In this document: positions 24,310 to 35,698 of the stretch, one piece after another
Position numbering within the stretch: position 1 is the first letter of the stretch
Layout: each line of letters begins with the position of its first letter
Assembly: GCA_001632425.1 (NCBI GenBank)
Contig: KV425582.1
Location: 4,611 to 68,610 of the forward strand
DNA: 64,000 nt
DNA from: Neolentinus lepideus HHB14362 ss-1
Taxonomy: Eukaryota; Basidiomycota; Agaricomycetes; Gloeophyllales; Gloeophyllaceae
Direction: 5' to 3'
Made by a program: the position numbers and the translations under genes
Notes under the pieces: model-generated
Seen by the model: only the letters and a program-made list of their open reading frames with translations
The model's database searches: none
Told to the model about the DNA's origin: nothing

Positions 24310-27300
24310 ATGGTCACTACCGCCGACATCTTCAACCGCGCTCCTGCTATCTCCGAAGACACTCTGCAATATGTCCTCTACCCTTCCGCAGAAATGTCCG
24401 ACAAGGCTTCTGCTACAACTCTCGCGGCAGTAATGCAAGACTATGTTGACAGTATTCTTCCTGGCTTCCTATGGCACCGCGATCCTTTTGAGCTCAAGGT
24501 TGTGTCCGATCCGGAGAGTGATGACTGGATATTGGAGGGAAGAATGAGAGTTGGAGATTCAGTCGACGATGAATGGTGTGTTGTTTGGCTGCTTCGAGAG
24601 ATTAGCAAGAAATGGGACGTTGTCATAAGGTCCGTAGCTCATAATGTCATATCGATGTCCTATTCACCGTCTTTCAGTGTCTTCGACTCCGATGGCGAGT
24701 TCCTCCTTATTGAAGCCGCCGAAGTCCTCCCGTCCTGGGTCACTCCAACCAACGCAGAGAACAGAGTGCGCATCTCAATCTCTCCACTCTAACATGAGAG
24801 TAAGTCCATTCACGTTTGGCCTTCATTTCAGGTCTGGATCTACAACTCGCACCTCCACTTGATTCCGCTCTCACATACCTCTGCACCGTCTAGCAACCGC
24901 CGCCGCCGCGGCGATTACCCGCGCGTCAGGGATGAGGATGACGAGGAACCTCATCAGGGCGGCGACGAGTTCCTCAACCCGTCCGATGCGGTAAAGTTGA
25001 TTCGTGATCAGCCGACGAATACTACAGCCGGTAGTGAGGTCGAAAATACTGTATGGAAGAGGGTTTCTGTGTAAGCATGGTCATTTTGCAATCGCGGAGC
25101 AGCTCTTGATTTCTCCCAGCTACCCAGCCACTGCTCGCCAACACGTCCACACCACGAACGCATGGCTCCCCGTCGACATCGCAAGGGCTCTCTCAGCAAA
25201 TCCATCCTTGATCCAAAAACCAGTCGAAACATTCTACACCCGCGACGTTATTCAACTCCGTGTACGACTTTCTTCCCAATCCACCTCCGTTACTTACTCG
25301 CAGTTCACTTTCACAGGCAGCCCAAAGAATGTCAAGGTTCCCACCCGAACATTCTGTTCTCTGCCCGGTCAAGATGACGAGGACAGCGTACGCCCAGCTC
25401 GTAGGTCAGAAGTTCCACCCTCCAAAAGTGTTCGGGAGGTGGCAAGAAATGGAGGGGACGAAGGAATGGAGGTGGAGGGATGTTGGTACGAAAATCGTGC
25501 GCATATCTAGAGGCACACTTCGGGACAAGTGGAGTCTAACTGTGTTTTTGCTAGGCGTGTGGCTTCGAGATGCTCTATCAGGAGAGTAAAGGCAAGACGG
25601 AGGGGACGACGTCTGCTGATGCTTTGAATGCTTCAGTAAGTCGCTCCCATAGTTCCTCTCGCGCAACATTCTCACTACTAGACTCTTTACTTGCATAGGC
25701 AGAAGCGAGAAAAGAAGCCCTCCGCCGCAACCCTGACTACGTTAAATTCATCCAAAACCTCGTTTCTACAGGGTATTTCAAGGGCGAGCAGGAAGGCTCG
25801 CAGTTATGGAATGAATTAGAAAGTAAAGCTGCAAATGCCTTCATTGAGGCGAGGAGAGAAGAGTGCGTGATTATCCCTATAAGATCTGCGCAGTGTGAGT
25901 TCGCCCAAGCTAACCGTATGTGGGTAGTGATGCTACCCGGCCATCCTTCGCCTCGATGGTGTCAGCCGCTATCTTACAAGCACGAGAGCCTGGTATCCAA
26001 TCGGGAGCTGAACAGGAGGACTCGGATGACTGGCTTAATATCGATGCTGCGAATTTTGACGACATGCTAGAGAAAGTCGCAGGTGGCTCCAGCAAGCATG
26101 GTAAAGTTGATAGACAACAAAGCGATGCAATGGATGTCGAACAAACACAGAATGTTGAGACAGAGGAAGACCGCCTAGCCAATGCACAAGCTAAGAAGCT
26201 CGAGCAGCTGGCAAAGAAAGTGGGGGAATTTGTGGAGGGTCAAGGAGACCTGGGGGGAGCAAGGTTTGCTGAGTAGGTTTAGATTGCCAATTTTCTTGGA
26301 TTTTCATCTGACCACCATGGCAATTGTGTAGTGAGGCGTCCGATGAAGATGAAAATAACGACGGGGAACTGAGCGAGGAGCAGTTCTCCGACTCTGACGA
26401 CGCAAGCGAAAATGATGGTCGGGATGAGATGTCAGAAGAAGCAAGAGCAGCAAGACAGGCAGCGATGGACAGACTCGTCCCTGGCATCGACCCCTCAGAG
26501 TACGGCAAGATGCCAGCGTCATTCCACAGCAAATCGCAGCGAGTGTCAAAGACGACCATCGAGACCGACGTCGTCACAGAAAACCTCTCAAACACTGCTG
26601 CCTCGGAAGAAGCCAGGAAACCTATACGCGCGCCGCTGTTACCCAGGGACGAGTACGAAGGTGTCGACTCGGATGACGAGACGGACGAAGAGGGTGATAT
26701 CGATGATGAAGATGAGGAGGACCAGCCGCAGCTCGTGGGCGAAGTGGAGATTGACATGGGTGAGGAGGAGGAAGAATTTATTGAGTTTTCGAGGCAGGCG
26801 TTGGGGATTTCTGACGAGCAGTGGAGGGATATCTTGCAGGAACGGAGGGACCGGGGTGGTAATTTGTTCCGCTTCATCGTCGTACAAATGCTAATCAGAA
26901 CGTGCTACAGCGTTCATCCCCGCCTCTGCGCGGGTCGGAGATCAGGACAAAGGCAAAGACAAAGCGTACACTCCGGGGTTCAGTGCGCCTACACCGGAGA
27001 AGCAACACCCCGCTACGCAAACTAGCAAACCTGGTGCCAACCCGAACTTGGATTCGTTCGAAGCTGTCATGCAGGCTATGGATGCGGAACTAGCCGCCAT
27101 GAAATCGCGCTTTGCTCCTAAGACCGACAAAGGCAATGCAGCGACTACCAAGACAAGCAAGGGCAAAGGGAAGGCCAAGGAGGACACCGACATGGATATC
27201 GAAGAGGCGATGGACGCAGAGCTTCAGGCGGCTTTGGAGGGTGGGGAAGAGGGTGAAGATGGTGAGGAAGGCGAAGATTCGATTGATTATAACCTCATCA

Positions 27301-27407
27301 AGAATTTCCTGGAGAGCTTCAAGAGTCAGGCGGGATTGTCGGGTCCAGTGAGTAACTTGGCGGGACGGTTGCAGCAGGGGTGGATAGTGCCCCGAGATGA
27401 GCAGTAG
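24310..27407 (+). CDS. Ecdysoneless (Ecd) / SGT1-family protein
   Basis: Homologue of animal Ecdysoneless and yeast 'suppressor of gcr2' SGT1, implicated in transcription and splicing (Prp8 assembly) in other organisms. It is distinct from the Hsp90 co-chaperone also called Sgt1. Ten exons (24310-24629, 24678-24765, 24832-25070, 25120-25261, 25317-25496, 25555-25635, 25699-25862, 25928-26272, 26332-26858, 26911-27407) give 860 residues. The hallmark segment FDSDGEFLLIEAAEVLPSWV followed by NAENRVWIYNSHLHLIP is intact. The C-terminal half is very acidic (repeated Asp/Glu runs, for example DIDDEDEEDQ) as in the family. All junctions keep frame. Confidence 0.9.
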
Positions 27408-27659
27408 TCGACCATGTTCTATCGTCGTACCTAACGTGCATGAGATGGAAAAGTAGTGCTGGTATCACCTCCATGTACAGTACAGTACAGTACTTAGATA
27501 TTTCTCTATGCGACTCGAGCGGAGTGATTAGCGTTCAGTATGTGTGCCGACGGCGAACGCCACAACGCCTTCTCATTGCTTCTCATGCAGTGATCTCACT
27601 TGCACTACTGAACTGCGTGCCCTGGACAGTGAAGACGGAACGTTGATGAGACAAAAGAC

Positions 27660-28496
27660 ATGATTCACGCAGTCCTGATCTGTCAGTTCAGTATCCAACG
27701 ATTCCGACCCGTAGGCTGATATGTACACCCACTGTAGTCAATACTTCTGGCGTTCCTCGTCTAACGAAGTTCTACAGCCCCATACACCAGTCCTCACAAG
27801 CATTAGTGCAGAAGATATTCTCGCTGATATTCACACGTCCTGCAGGACTCTGTAACTTCCTGGACGCACCCGAATTGGAGGAGTTCCTGGGTAGCGGAGG
27901 TCGTGAGGATGAACGGTTGAGAGTGGTGTACCGCAGTTACGCGACCCTTCACTTCGTGTTCTTGGTCGATGCATCGGAGAGTGAATTGGGCATTTTGGAC
28001 TTGATCCAAGTAAGTTGTCCGTAACTTGCTGGATGCATCAGTCAGTCATCGAGAACCATAGGTATTCGTGGAATCACTGGACCGCGCATTCGAGAATGTG
28101 TGCGAGCTGGACCTGGTGTTCCATTTCGATGAAGTACGTGATATAATACCCACACGCAATAGACAGTCTTACGATCCCTGGCAGGTGCACCATATACTAG
28201 CAGAGGTTATTCAAGGTGGACTTGTTCTAGAGACCAACCTGGATGAGATAGACAGATCTGGTCCGTACTATCGCTTTTGTTTCACTACGATATACTATAC
28301 ACTAAATTTGGTGTTCTTCTCGCGCAAACATTTCTCGCTGACAGTGAAGCAAGCCGCTCAGGCAAGGAAGACGTCGTTCGCGTCATCAAATCCACTTTCG
28401 CTTGGTGGTGGCAGCTCTATGGGTCAACGGAGCGCTGGGTTGCAGACCCCTTTGGGTTGGTTGACAGGAAAGCTAGCTGGGGTTGGTGCGTTATAG
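27660..28496 (+). CDS. AP-3 adaptor complex sigma subunit
   Basis: Small subunit of the AP-3 complex, which sorts cargo from Golgi/endosome to the vacuole. Exons 27660-27681 (22 nt), 27738-28009, 28062-28133, 28185-28260 and 28345-28496 give 197 residues. It starts MIHAVLIFNTSGVPRLTKFY and contains FHFDEVHHILAEVIQGGLV and ETNLDEI, characteristic of sigma3 rather than sigma1/2. A Ser/Gly-rich tail (~50 residues) follows the core fold. The first coding exon is only 22 nt, so automatic annotation could easily miss the true start. Confidence 0.93.
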
Positions 28497-28800
28497 TAAG
28501 AAGTTGCGGTCGTTCTCGGGGGCAGACACCATAAGAACTGTATTGATTGTGCGCCGACATCTGTAGCAATAATAGTCTGCATCTTTTCTGAGAACAAATT
28601 AAGTCTTGAGATGCTTTCACGCCCCATGGCCACCAGCTGTGACCTTGTCACGAATACCTAACAAGAGAATGCACAACGAGCCTCGAGCCCAACACGAGTG
28701 CAATGCACATGGAAGGCGCGTGCTCGGGTTAACCGCTGCCAAGACATAAAATAATAACAAGTATACATTTCCAGAAGTGACAATAACACTTCCACTTCCA

Positions 28801-29970
28801 CTAAGTAGCGGCAGTTGGCGCTAGGAAGGTTCCTTCACATTGTATGATCCGTGAGCGTTATAGGGGTGCAAACGAGAAACTGAGACGTACGCCTTTTCTT
28901 TTTCTTGCCAGCGCCTGGTACGCCCTTGAGGGCTGCCGTGTCTTGGGAAGGTGCGGTGCTGGTGGGCATCTTACCATGGTCCCGTTCCGTCATTGGAGCA
29001 GGAGTGGCAGAGGAGCGTGTCACGGGTGTCTCTGGCACGCTCTCAGAGATCGATGGAGGGACCTGAACCCGCGCGGCAGTAGAAGCGTTCGTGTGTGCTG
29101 CAGTCGTGCGCATGGCGTGGTACATCAACATGTTGTTTTGAAGCTTATTCGCAGCTCTTCGTTTCACAGGAGTAGAAGAGGCGGACAGATCTTGGATTTC
29201 CTCGGGCCCGAGCGGATCGTCTTCTCCTCTCCGTTTCCCGCTGGCATCCTCTGACATGGACGGATCCACGATGGGCCATATAAAGCCTGTCCTAGGGGTG
29301 TAGTCTGGTCTGTGTTTGCGCAACGTGTCAAGTGACGATTGAAGGGCGTTCACAGTAGTAAGCTGGATACGTTCTTTTCAGCACGAAATTCGGTGAGATC
29401 CGGAAAAGGAGCTTCACCAGACGGTTGGAGAGTACGTTGTAAATGTCGGGAGATTGATATATTCGATTGTTCATGATGAAATATGCTGCTAACTGGCGGA
29501 CTAAATTGCCATGCGTCAGTTAACATTCTGAAGATATCGGATCATAGGCTTTACCTTGCTCAGGCGACAACCGCTCCCGCTTGTGAATGATGAAAAGGGA
29601 AGGTGGTTGTGCATGAACTACGGCGAATTCAATTCCGGTAAAGCGTCTAAAAGATCCAGATTACTGATGATCACATTTCAAAAGAGAAAGACACCTACTT
29701 GAGTTCTTCCGCTTCATTCAGCAGAGGCTGGCCAGTGTGCATAGTTTGCATCCGAAGCACTTGATTGTTACTTTGTTTGTCGTAGAACATCGACGTTGTA
29801 AAATACTCAAATACATTCTCCGCTGTCAGAGGTCCATTTGCCTGAGAACGCACTCAGTGTGAAAGATCACCGCCTGCCAGTCAATAAGCGGATCTTGCCT
29901 GTATCCACTCGTGCCAGATAAAGAACCTGTGGCTGTAATCGTCGGGCGGGTGAAGGTCACTCGTATCCAT
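28801..29970 (-). CDS. MED6: Mediator complex subunit 6
   Basis: Head-module subunit of Mediator, needed for RNA polymerase II activation. Exons 29970-29899, 29841-29699, 29646-29555, 29500-29418, 29362-28891 and 28820-28801 give 293 residues. The Med6 domain is clear: RFFIWHEWIQANGPLTAENV, FEYFTTSMFYDKQSNNQVLR, GIEFAVVHAQPP and IMNNRIYQSPDIYNVLSNR. The first intron has a GC donor (CAG/GCAAGA); reading through hits a stop after five codons, so it must be removed. The C-terminus is Lys-rich. The last intron (donor GTACGT) is my preferred model; if unspliced, the protein ends a few residues differently at 28835. Confidence 0.92.
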
Positions 29971-31048
29971 ACAGAAGATCTCTCTTATTTGTGTTCGAGG
30001 GGATACTATGAATACAAGAACGGTTGCCGTGCGAGAGGCGGCTGTGTGGCGGCACAACTTGAACGACCCAATCGTGGCGTGACAGTCAGAATACAAGACG
30101 CGTCAGTCACGCGTGTCACGATCGGGGCTCGCGGCACTGCGGGAAAGGTCCAGTTTACGTGCAAACCATCGCTCATGGATTGCAACACGTCCAGCTTACT
30201 AAGTCGAACTCCGAGTCACCACTATCTTTGATTCCATCAAAGTTCACCATTATCGTACGTTCTCAACAGAGCCCTTAGTATGTGAGGTAAGTATTTACAT
30301 CCAAGATGTACATGCCTATTTGTTGACATCTCCGCCGTGCTCGCGGGTAAGGGAAGCCAGAGGGATACCTGGTTACAAGAAGTACTCCCAAACTGTACCC
30401 AGAATAACTCCAATTCGGAATGATGGCATCGTCTTCGTTCTGCCACCCAAAGTCCCAATCCGATATATGCATAGGTTGGCTGTGTTCTGCTGTGAGAGTC
30501 CAATAACTGACTCCGTGGGACTATCCCTTTGACACAGCTAATCACTGCTAGAGGCATTGCAAAGTAAGACCTCAAATCAAGACATTTGTCTAATGGGGAG
30601 GCGTCTTTTGAGTGACATGCCGAACGTGTTCCGTGTCGAGCCTGCGAGCGCCCACTAGGGCTGTCGATAAACGGGGAAAGAATCGCCGGACACTTTGTGA
30701 ACGGGTACTGTAGCTATCCATAACTTCTGGCTAACCTTTGCGTTGTAGCAGCCCAGGGACGTGATTAGATCCTGTGTTTCAAATTTCAGTCTCGGGCCTC
30801 TTTAGGGCAGGACAATGACTCGTCAACTGCTAGCGCCTGCTCCGTTGCGCGCGATTTGTACACTGTACACCGTCATTGTTTCTTCCGACATGTAATGTAC
30901 GATTCAGAGTTTTCGTGACTGCGAAATGCGCTGGTCATCATACTACAAGTACAATAAGCACTAGAATACATTTGCTTTATCGAATACAAGAAATTACAAT
31001 AGATAAATGATACAACAACAGAGATCAATTTCACTTCAGTTCGCGACC
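29971..31048. other. Intergenic, MED6 promoter to catalase 3' end
   Basis: About 1.1 kb. The first few hundred bases should hold the MED6 promoter. A minus-strand frame at 30237-30575 and a plus frame at 29911-30231 show no domain and no splice-compatible extension. Nothing else was supported. Confidence 0.45.
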
Positions 31049-33578
31049 TTAGAACGCCACGCGCTCAACCAAACCATCCAGCTCACGCTCGTAGCAGCGA
31101 TGCTTGCTGAGCTCAAACGCGAAGTTCGCCAGGAATCCCTTCTCACCCTTCGCGATCTTGAACGGCTCAGTAGCGGCATTCGTGATATCGTAGGCACCAC
31201 TCGTAACGACACCATATGAGGAGACAACAGAATCACTGCCGGGTACACTCTGGAACTGCACACCGGGGAGGCTGACCGTCTCGCTGATAAACGTGACAGC
31301 CTCACTGACGGCGCCAATGAGCTTGCAGTGCCCGAAGGCCTCTCGCACCCAGTGGACAGCACGGCCGTTGGCAGCGAGCTTCTGGACGTGCTCGGCACCC
31401 GAGGGGATGATAAGGGCATCGAACAACGTCGAGCGCTGGCCCTCGAAGTGGTGGTCAGCCGTCATACCCTGGCCCTCACCAACCTTCTGGCCAGTAGGGT
31501 AAACCTTGCCGCGGCGAGGTCCGATGAGCCAGGTCGTTGCCATGCCGACCTTGAGAGCCGCACGCATAGCGAGAACCTCCGAGCCGTTGAAACCATCGGC
31601 GACGAGGATAGCAATGCGACGGGACTTGATCGTTGGCTCCAAAGGAATGTAGTGGGTTTGCGAGAGCGTCCCATCCTTCTTGCCATGGTTAGGACGGGCA
31701 GGCGCTTCTGGGATGGTACCACCGACGTTGATAGCGACCTGCTTAGCGAGATCGAAATCGATGTTGCTCAGGATCTTCGTGTACGAGTGGTACACGACCG
31801 GGTCGTCACAGTGGGACAACTCGAAGGAGATCGCACTGATGAGGTGAGCCTTCTCGTGCGGGGCCAACGAGTTGTAGAACAGCTGTGCTTGGTTGTAGTG
31901 CTCTTGGAACTTAGCACCACGTACACGTTGCTTGATGCCCTCCACCTTCTGAGCGAATCTACAATTTACTATGTTAGAGCGGGACTAGTATGGTGCTGTG
32001 ACTGGGACTCACTCAGCATAGCCGCCATCCTTCACGGGTACGGGCGGAAGGGTGCCCTTACGATTAGGCCAGTAGTTGATCTGCCCTTTAGTAATCTTGT
32101 GTCTCATCGCACCATCACGGTGGTTGTTAAGGACGGGGCAAACGGGGCGGTTGATGGGAAGCTATTCGAACACATTAGTGTCCATGGCAAAGAATGCCTA
32201 AACGAAGCTAGACTCACCTCCTGCCAGTTGACACCGAGGCGACTGAGCTGCGTGTCGAAGTACGAGAAGTTACGGCCTTGCAGTAGCGGGTCGTCGGAGA
32301 AACCGATACCGGGGACGATATGCGAAGTGCAGAACGCAACCTGCTCGACTTCGGGGAAATACTCGTCAACCACGCGGTTGAGCGTCATTTCTCCGATGTA
32401 TTCGATCGGCACGAGCTCCTCTGGCCATAGCTTCGTGGCATCGAGGATATCGAACTCGAAGTCGTGCTCGTTCACCTCCGGAATGACCTGGATACCAAAC
32501 TTCCACTTCGGGTAGACTCCGTTGTTGATCGCCTCCTCGAGATCTTTGCGATGGAAGTCAGGATCCTGACCAGCGATCTTTAGAGCTTCGTCCCAAACCA
32601 GACTATGGACACCGAGTTCGGGTGTCCAGTGGAATTTGACAAAGAAACGTTCACCCTTGGCATTCAGAAGAGTGTAGGTGTTGACACCAAACCCTTGCAT
32701 GGTACGTAACGACCGAGGGATAGCACGGTCGGACATTGCCCACATCACCATGTGTGCAGCTGTAAGGGAATGACAGCGTTCAGAAGAGTGAATACACGGA
32801 CAGGGTGATCGATAAACTCACACTCAGGCTGTAGACCGACGAAATCCCAGAAGTTGTTGTGAGCACTCTGACCCTGGGGTACTTCATTGTGAGGCTCAGG
32901 CTTGACTGCATGAACGAAGTCGGGGAATTTGATGGCATCCTGAATGAAGAAGACCGGGATGTTGTTGCCGACAATGTCCCAGTTACCCTCCTGGGTGTAG
33001 AACTTGGTAGCGAAACCTCGGACATCACGAACAGTGTCCTACGAGAAACAGTATGAATTAGAGAAGTTGTGAAAGCATAGTGCCTTATTCAGACGTACGG
33101 CACTACCACGGGAACCCTGCACGGTACTGAAGCGAACAAAGGTAGGCGTCTCTCGCGAAGGGTCCGTTAGCACAGGTGCGTAGGTGTACTTGGACGCGCG
33201 ATCATCGTAAACACGGAAAACACCGTGTGCACCAGCCCCACGGGCGTGCACAACACGTTCTGGGATCCTCTCGTGGTCAAACCGCATGATCTTCTCGCGT
33301 GCGACTTGATCCTCGAGTAGAGAAGGCCCCGCGTTGGTGCCATCAGAGAGCTTCAGCCTGGAAGCGTGTTGTTAGTCGCGATCGTAGATGAAGCCGGACA
33401 TTAATGTGAAATATACGGACCAATTGTCGGTATCGGAGATGTAGGGACCATAGTCGAGATTCTGACCCTTCCGCTCGGTGTTGGCTGGATCGACGATGTT
33501 GCGTTGCATGTCTTTAGTCTTCGCGTCGCTCATAGCGGTCGAGACGGCGGACGTGACGCTCTGGACGACGCCCGACAT
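31049..33578 (-). CDS. Large-subunit heme catalase with C-terminal GATase1/DJ-1-like domain
   Basis: Decomposes H2O2; belongs to the clade-2 large-subunit catalases with a class-I glutaminase-like C-terminal domain. Exons 33578-33421, 33357-33099, 33038-32822, 32759-32218, 32161-32013 and 31958-31049 give 744 residues, typical of the class. Active-site motifs: [13 protein letters not shown] (distal His), [26 protein letters not shown] (Asn), [15 protein letters not shown], and [14 protein letters not shown] with the proximal heme Tyr. The C-terminal domain contains [16 protein letters not shown] and [12 protein letters not shown]. There is no signal peptide, so it is probably intracellular. 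A TATA box lies about 50 bp upstream of the start. Confidence 0.95.
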
Positions 33579-33624
33579 TAATGTAGCTTGTAGAAAATGG
33601 TCGAGCCATGACTGGTAGAGCTGG

Positions 33625-33632
33625 TTTTTATA
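33625..33632 (-). promoter_or_regulatory. TATA box of the catalase gene
   Basis: TATAAAAA on the minus strand, 47-54 bp upstream of the catalase ATG, followed by a short pyrimidine-rich leader. This implies a very short 5' UTR and fits an inducible, highly expressed gene. Confidence 0.6.
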
Positions 33633-34486
33633 TGTTGAAGGAAAGTTGGCGCGGGTGAAGGAGTAACAGGGCTCAAGGACGTCACTGACGTCGTCGACGG
33701 TCTGCTCTGCTGAGTGAGTAATGACGATCGATCAGGAATCACGTGACCTGCAGGTGACGCAACAAGCGCAAGCTGATTGGCTGCCGCACACGAGAAGGGC
33801 CAACTTTGAGGCATATGTCGAAGCCTCCTGGAGTAACGCCAACTCAGAGACAACATATCCTGTGGTGCAATTCTTTATTTAACAGTCGTACAACGAAATT
33901 TTAATACGAGATCTAGCGACTTCCGGGAACAGTACTGGAGCAAGGCCACCGAGGTTAACGTTAACTTACATTGAACTCGATAATACGCAGAAAATGACGA
34001 GGAAATGACGCAACTAAATGGTGGATAAATAGAACAAAACTAGGCAGAACCGTCCAGACATGATGGGAGGGGGGGTGGAAGATAGAAGTATATTTAACTC
34101 ATACGCGAACTTCACCTCGCAAAGCTTAGACTCTGCACTCTCGCCCGATCCAGTCAGCGCCAAATGGCACAAGGACAGAACAGGGGTCAAGCACTACACG
34201 ATAACGTTCGTCAAGGTTCGTCACCGGGCCCAGCTCGTGTGTCCTGGACAGGACCATACATAACAAAATGCCGGAACTCTTCGGGGAGATAGCAAAGGCG
34301 GTACTCCGCAACACGCGGGGGAACGTCCGTCAACTGATTGCATACGCCAGATGGTGATCGCGAAAGAGTAGTCTGGATTAAGAGGGCGGAGCCGTAAGCT
34401 CGAGGGCTCCACAAGTTGGGCAGAAAATACGTACGCATAGATAGGATAATCTAAATCGTCGGAAACATTGTAACAGGGGTTGTCGT
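33633..34486. other. Catalase upstream region and C2H2 gene 3' region
   Basis: Contains the catalase promoter (CACGTGACCTGCAGGTGACG near 33740 is a run of E-box-like sites). Beyond it is the probable 3' UTR of the zinc-finger gene, with a short G-run near 34070. No gene was supported. Confidence 0.45.
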
Positions 34487-35698
34487 CTACTTGACGTCGT
34501 TGCAGTCGCAGCCACGGTCCTTACCAACATACCCACGGCCGCAGCCCTCACACCACCCTCTCTGCGCTTTCTCGACGCCGATGGGCGGCTTCCTTGTCTG
34601 TGTCGGACACGCCGACTCGTCGCGGTGGATGCTGACGAGATGTCTGCCCAAGTCATGCTTGCGGCTGAACGAGCGCCCACAAGCCCTGTGGGGGCAAACA
34701 TGAGGCTTGGGGCGGTTCGGGTCGTGCGTCGCGATGTGAGTCTTGAGATTGTAGGCGCGGGCGAAAGCTAATATGCACGGTTGTTAGTATCGTGAATAAT
34801 GTTAATGATACGATAAAAAAAAAATACCTCGGTTGCAAGTTGGGCAAGAGTATTTCTTGCGCGGGTCGTCGTACTCCTCCTTCTGACCTCTTCCGGAAAG
34901 AGGAGGAATAATAGGGACCGACGGCATAGCCGGCATCTTGGGGGACACGTTCGTAGATGAGGCGCTGGACTCGGCCCTTGCGCGCGGACTATACTTGTAC
35001 TGCGGGTAGTAGTCCGACGAGGACGAGCTAAAGCCGCTGCTGACGCCTCCAGACGGCTCATAGTCTGAGAGGCTAGCGCGTCGGTCGTATGACACGGCTC
35101 GCTCGAAAGCGCTCGGCGGCGCAGCACCTGAGGAGCCGTTCGTTGCCGCCGCGAGCTGCATCGACTGGTAGGAGCTGGGGTCGGTGGCGGCGTAGCCATT
35201 GCTCTGCTGCTGCGCGACGCTGGTGACAGCGGCGTAGTCGTCAAGGTGGCCATGTCCAACGCTGATTCGCCGGAAGTCCATGTCGAGGTCGAGGGGGAAG
35301 GAGTAGTTGGATGGAGTAAAGTTAGGAGAGCTCGGGTAGTTGTAGAATGACTCCGAATGGGAGGACAATGATTCATAAGCCGATTCAGAAGAAGCCGTAA
35401 TGGTGGACGGAGGCCCGTTGTAGGTAGGCGTGTCCGACCTCAGGAAAGAGAAGGCGTCGTTTGAATCAACGGTTAGGAGCTGCAACTGGAACTGATCCGC
35501 ACAAGCCTCGAGGCTGCGGTCGAGCTCGGATTCAAAAAGATCCGGGTGGGGTGCGAGGACGTCTGAAGGCGTCTGAAATGAAAAGAGATCGAAACCACCA
35601 AAGCCTTGTTGCTTGTAGTCGGAGGCGGGAGGGGTTTTACTTTTGCCGTAAGACTCCAAGTCCAATGGGTACAACGAGGCAAAGGGGTCTGTATCCAT
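34487..35698 (-). CDS. C2H2 zinc-finger transcription factor
   Basis: Two exons (35698-34828 and 34767-34487) give 383 residues. The first 285 residues are Ser/Pro/Tyr-rich and disordered, with several aromatic-acidic patches (for example GFGGFDLFSF) that could activate transcription. Two C2H2 fingers follow: YSCPTCNRAFARAYNLKTH (C-x2-C-x12-H-x3-H, split by the intron) and HVCPHRACGRSFSRKHDLGR (C-x4-C-x12-H-x4-H). A short Cys-rich tail (CEGCGRGYVGKDRGCDC) may bind another metal. The finger pair resembles Crz1/Msn2-type fungal regulators, but I cannot assign an orthologue. The start at 35698 is the first in-frame ATG. Confidence 0.85.

Noticed and set aside
30237..30575. Minus-strand 112-codon frame downstream of the MED6 promoter
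   Set aside because: No domain and no conserved-looking blocks; alternative frames in the same place look equally plausible.
31328..32515. 395-codon open frame on the plus strand
   Set aside because: It is antisense to the catalase exons. The minus strand encodes a fully conserved catalase, and the antisense openness follows from its codon bias.
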